Shown piece after piece: positions 60,785 to 64,000 of a DNA stretch of 64,000 bases. The position numbers were made by a program, and so were the translations under genes. This DNA comes from Nissolia schottii (lineage: Eukaryota; Streptophyta; Magnoliopsida; Fabales; Fabaceae). Location of the stretch: positions 1,096,684 through 1,160,683 of the forward strand of contig QANU01003176.1 of NCBI GenBank assembly GCA_003254905.1. The letters run 5' to 3'. Every line of letters starts with the position of its first letter. Within the stretch, counting starts at the first letter, position 1. The notes under the pieces are model-generated. The model did no database searches. It worked only from the letters and a program-made list of their open reading frames with translations, and was not told the origin of the DNA.

Positions 60785-61255
60785 ATAATTGTCTAGCCCT
60801 CCTCGGGCATTGGGTGGAGATTTCTCTATCTCAGCATGGAATCATTGGGCGAAATGCAAATTTTTGCAAAAGGTTTCTAGGCTGAAGGTCAAACTTTACT
60901 GTAGCCCTAAGAAATGCACTGTAAACAACCCAACTGTTGATTCTAGTAAGAAAATTTGTGCCAATAAAGGAATGATGTTAGGTAAATTTAAAGGTGCCCC
61001 TATAACTGGTCATTGGAAAACCCCTACAACCCAAGAGTCTAGCTTCTTCCTAAGATGTTCTTAGTCTTAGGCTTTTAATAGCATGTTTTGCTTCTTTTCA
61101 GTTTTTTTTTTTTTTAATCTTTTCTTTAACACCGTCATTTCGTTTGCTACTTCTACATATTTAGAAAACCTCTCTTCTTGTTGTTGCATTTACTCTTTGG
61201 TTTTCTCATGTATTTGTTACTTTCTTTATTAATGAATACGTTATATTACCTTTTG
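60785..61255 (+). mobile_element. Possible LINE 3' remnant
   Basis: An open frame at 60789-61064 (SISAWNHWAKCKFLQ, then GKFKGAPITGHWKTPTTQES) has no family I can name. The following T-rich stretch ends TTTATTAATGAATACGTTAT, like the 3' end of plant LINEs. Low confidence. Confidence 0.3.
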
Positions 61256-61571
61256 AGGGAAAAAACAGAAGAAGAGAGAAAACAGGGCTGAAAAGTTAAT
61301 TAAGAAAAGTGCTACAAAGAGAGTAAAGAATTTAACACAATGGCTCAAGCTCCTCTGCATATTAGAAATCTTACAATTAATATTCCACGCACACAAATCA
61401 TAGTACAACCTAGTAATCACTTTGACACATCATGACTTCAAAGGAAAAAAAACCTTACACCCTAAGGGAAAATTCAGGAAAAACAGAACAATAAAACCAT
61501 GCTCAACAATGATACAAGGTAATGTAACAATAATTAAGCTCCCAACATCTTAATTAATTACAATTTTTTTT
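61256..61571. other. 3' side of the second CASP gene
   Basis: AT-rich; probably the 3' UTR of CASP copy B. Nothing else was recognised. Confidence 0.45.
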
Positions 61572-61929
61572 CTAATGCTTCCCAAGAGCCAGAGCAGTCA
61601 TCACAATCATTAACACCAAGACAGCCACAGCAACCAAGGATGAGACCACTGCTGCACTTGTTTGTGCACAGAAATCTCCAAATTGGTTGCATATGGCTAA
61701 CCAATTTGTGTCCTGATCCCCATTGTGTGCCAAGTAAACTATGGAAGCAGCTGAAGCAGCACTAGCTGTGGCCAGAGTAAGAAAAATCTGCATGCAAATT
61801 CATATACACAAACATTAGGACTTTTTGTCCCTATAAATAGAACTCATACATTCAAAAATATCTCCCAAACATCATAATCTTGTAATTTTATATCTCAGAC
61901 GCGACAATATGATGATGATGATGATGATG

Positions 61930-61969
<40 letters not shown>

Positions 61970-63143
61970 CCTTCTCTTAGTAACATTTCTTGTGATGCAT
62001 CGAAGCATAACATTTTTCTTGTTTCGATAGCACCTACCTATCTCTCAATTAATCATGTAGACTCATAAATATAGTTTAATTTGTTGAATTGAAGAAGTAT
62101 TAAAGTGCTTACAGTGTCTAGGATGATGAGGACAAGTCTTGGTCCAACTGCATAGGGGCGTATGATGGTTACTATGGAGAAAGGTAGTGATAGGACCAAA
62201 TAGCCACCCACTATTGCCATTGTAATAACAAAAAACCTGCATTAAGTGCAATGTTGTGATAAAGAATGTCAAGATTGAGAAAGTATTAGGAGCCAATGGA
62301 GCGTCAATTAGTATAGCTTTTTGTTTGCTTGTGTAGAGTGACATTTTAACTTTAGGTAATAGAAAGACTCTTATTTATAAGACAAGTTCTTGTGTAGTCT
62401 ATGGAATACTAAGTTTGATATGCTCTCGACTACTTACAAAATAACATTTCAACCTTAAATATTGGAAGGATCCATCTTTAATTATGAAATGTCATGGTGT
62501 AAGTGGTCAAGAACATATCTAATTTGGTACTACACAAAAAATTATTGTACACTTAGGTTGCGTTTGGTACTAGAGACAAAGCAAAAAGACAGAGATACGG
62601 AGATAGAGAAAGAGAAAATTTTTGTCCCTCAAAACCTCAATTATGTATCCTCAAGGAAAAAATTTTTTGTCTCCTCTCTTTCAGCTTCAGTGAGATACAG
62701 AAAAGACAGAAATTTTTTATCATTGTATCTCTCTATCATGCCCTTAATAGCAAACTCAACCTTAATTACTGCCATTTTAAATTGACATATCGCAATTATA
62801 ATTGACGTTTTATGAGCATCTAATAATTTGTGGTAAAGATTAATGTTTTGGAGTTGCATGAAAAGTAGAGGTTTGTATTTTTAACATACTGGAAAGTGGT
62901 GAAGCTGTCATAGCTGGCTTCAAATTGAAAGAACTGAGTGAAGAAAGGGAGAGATTGATCACTAGTTCCCATGGTGGCAGCAGCACCAAGAGCAGCAGCT
63001 ATGGCACCTAACCTTAGAATAAAATCCATTATGGCAACACCTTTCTTCCACCCTCCTGGCCTTTGATGAGGTCCAATTACTACTGCTTTTCCTTTAGCAA
63101 CATTGCTTGATGATTCATGAGGGACATCAATTGTGGTTGACAT
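61572..63143 (-). CDS. CASP: Casparian strip membrane protein (CASP), copy B
   Basis: Three exons, 63143-62890, 62236-62113 and 61787-61572, encode 197 residues. I chose the ATG at 63143 ([12 protein letters not shown]) because it aligns with copy A; an in-frame upstream ATG at 63248 would lie at the TATA box. The four helices, the loop signature [18 protein letters not shown], the helix-1 Arg, the helix-3 Asp and the loop-2 ICNQFGDFC are all present. The C terminus ends ALALGKH instead of AVVLRRH in copy A. The second and third exons are the same length as in copy A (124 and 216 bp). The intron between them carries an (ATG)n/(AAT)n microsatellite. The role is as for copy A; redundancy or tissue division is inference. 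Confidence 0.95.
61913..61967. repeat. (ATG)n-(ATA)n microsatellite
   Basis: About six ATG units run into about twelve AAT units, inside the second intron of CASP copy B. Confidence 0.97.
62548..62740. repeat. Dispersed MITE-like repeat in a CASP intron
   Basis: It starts TTAGGTTGCGTTTGGTACTA, followed by AGACAGAGATACGGAGATAG and a central AATTTTTGTCCCTC...AAAATTTTTTGTCTCC inverted pair. The right side (GACAGAAATTTTTTATCATT, TATCTCTCTATC) roughly mirrors the left. It is related to 38570-38660. Only one clear terminus is visible. Confidence 0.45.
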
Positions 63144-63267
63144 ATTTCTTGATTTGGCTTTGAAAAATTGAGAGAAGCTAGCTTGTAATATTCTAAGGAG
63201 ATTTATGAGAATGTAATTAATATGAACAAGTGAGATTGAATGATTCAAATGTCATTATGATTGAAGC

Positions 63268-63274
63268 TTATATA
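63268..63274 (-). promoter_or_regulatory. TATA box of CASP copy B
   Basis: TATATAA on the minus strand, about 125 bp before the ATG, at the same relative place as in copy A. Confidence 0.7.
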
Positions 63275-63390
63275 GAGAGTGAAATTCAAATCTATGATAA
63301 AGCTAGGGATATGTCGTAAGAGAAGTTGTTGAGGAAACCATTTCCACTTCATATTCACTTTTTTTTTCCCCATATAGTAAAGCAAGGGAA
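63275..63390 (-). promoter_or_regulatory. Conserved CASP promoter block, copy B
   Basis: Partner of 58228-58345, with GGAAACCATTTCCACTTCA (63333-63351) and ATAGTAAAGCAAG (63375-63387). Confidence 0.55.
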
Positions 63391-64000
63391 ATATATTTTT
63401 AATTAATTTCATTTATTTAATTTTATTTTAATTAAAGAAGGGGATAATATGGTTAAATCAAATTTGCATGAAGATATGGTATACAAGGTAGCATTTGGTT
63501 TCTATACCGAAATAGAAATGATGGAGACAATGAAATGACATAGACGTGTCTCTCACATTGTTTTTAATACAAAAATTAATTTAAAATTATTTTTAAGATA
63601 TGTCTCTTGTGTTCCTTTTTTGTGATATAAAAATTAATTTAAATATTATCTTAAAAAAAATTTAATTTATTTTTTCTTTGTCCCATTTTATAAACATGTT
63701 TCCATTTTCTCATATTCCTCTATCTCCTCTGCCTTGTGACAATAACCAAAACATTACGTAGAGTTTACTGCATAATTATGAAAGAACAATGCTAAATAGT
63801 CACAATTATTTTGTGATTAAATAAAATTTTTGGTTAAACAGGTTAAGCGAGTAAAGTCTAGTCATTATCCATACAAAATCTAAAAATACATAACACTTGA
63901 AACAAATTTCTGACTTATGTATTTTCCAACAAATTCATAGTTAAAAGTATAATTGAAGTTCATAATCCAACCTACCACTACCTTTAAGAAAGTCTATTCC
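63391..64000. other. Intergenic, partly dispersed repeat
   Basis: At about 63490-63730 the sequence (GGTAGCATTTGGTTTCTATA, later AAATTAATTTAAAATTATTT and ATGTCTCTTGTGTTCC) resembles 44150-44300 and may be another copy of a MITE-like repeat. No gene is seen. Confidence 0.4.

Overview
The window is nuclear DNA of a eudicot plant. It is AT-rich, with intron-split genes, plant core promoters and many transposable elements. A legume is likely, and Arachis (peanut group) is my best guess, because an opine-synthase-like gene is present and such genes have, to my knowledge, been reported from Arachis. That assignment is inference.

Layout. 1-10650 is nested transposon debris: a Ty3/gypsy-like fragment inside a Ty1/copia remnant, then a LINE split by a second copia element (3293-9730, minus) and by an hAT-type MITE (9805-10203). 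11017-14085 is an intronless PPR gene (E class). 15341-22398 (minus) is a complete ten-exon RanBPM-like gene (SPRY, LisH, CTLH, CRA). 22860-26180 is repeat-derived. 27271-28344 is the highlight: a two-exon, apparently intact cucumopine/mikimopine (opine) synthase-like gene, a family otherwise known from Agrobacterium T-DNA. 28865-38170 holds DNA transposons: a foldback element with a CACTA insert, two Mutator-like elements with 9-bp target duplications, a Harbinger-like MITE, and a block reiterating TTTGTGCA. 38686-43420 is a reduced Ty3/gypsy element. 46191-46350 is a tRNA-type SINE. 47337-48359 is an F-box gene with a C-terminal membrane anchor. 51827-54199 is ribosomal protein uS5 (RPS2) with a textbook ribosomal-protein promoter. 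54880-55735 is a LINE remnant. 56531-58099 and 61572-63143 (both minus) are tandem Casparian strip membrane protein (CASP) genes that share a promoter block.

Function. There is no operon-like arrangement. RPS2 and RanBPM are housekeeping genes, the PPR protein probably edits or processes organelle RNA, and the CASP pair would scaffold the endodermal Casparian strip. The opine synthase gene stands out by origin. It looks like an old Agrobacterium gene that gained a spliceosomal intron and plant-type signals and kept its reading frame. I see no second T-DNA gene beside it. Coordinates of spliced genes were derived by hand from GT-AG junctions, phase and family resemblance.
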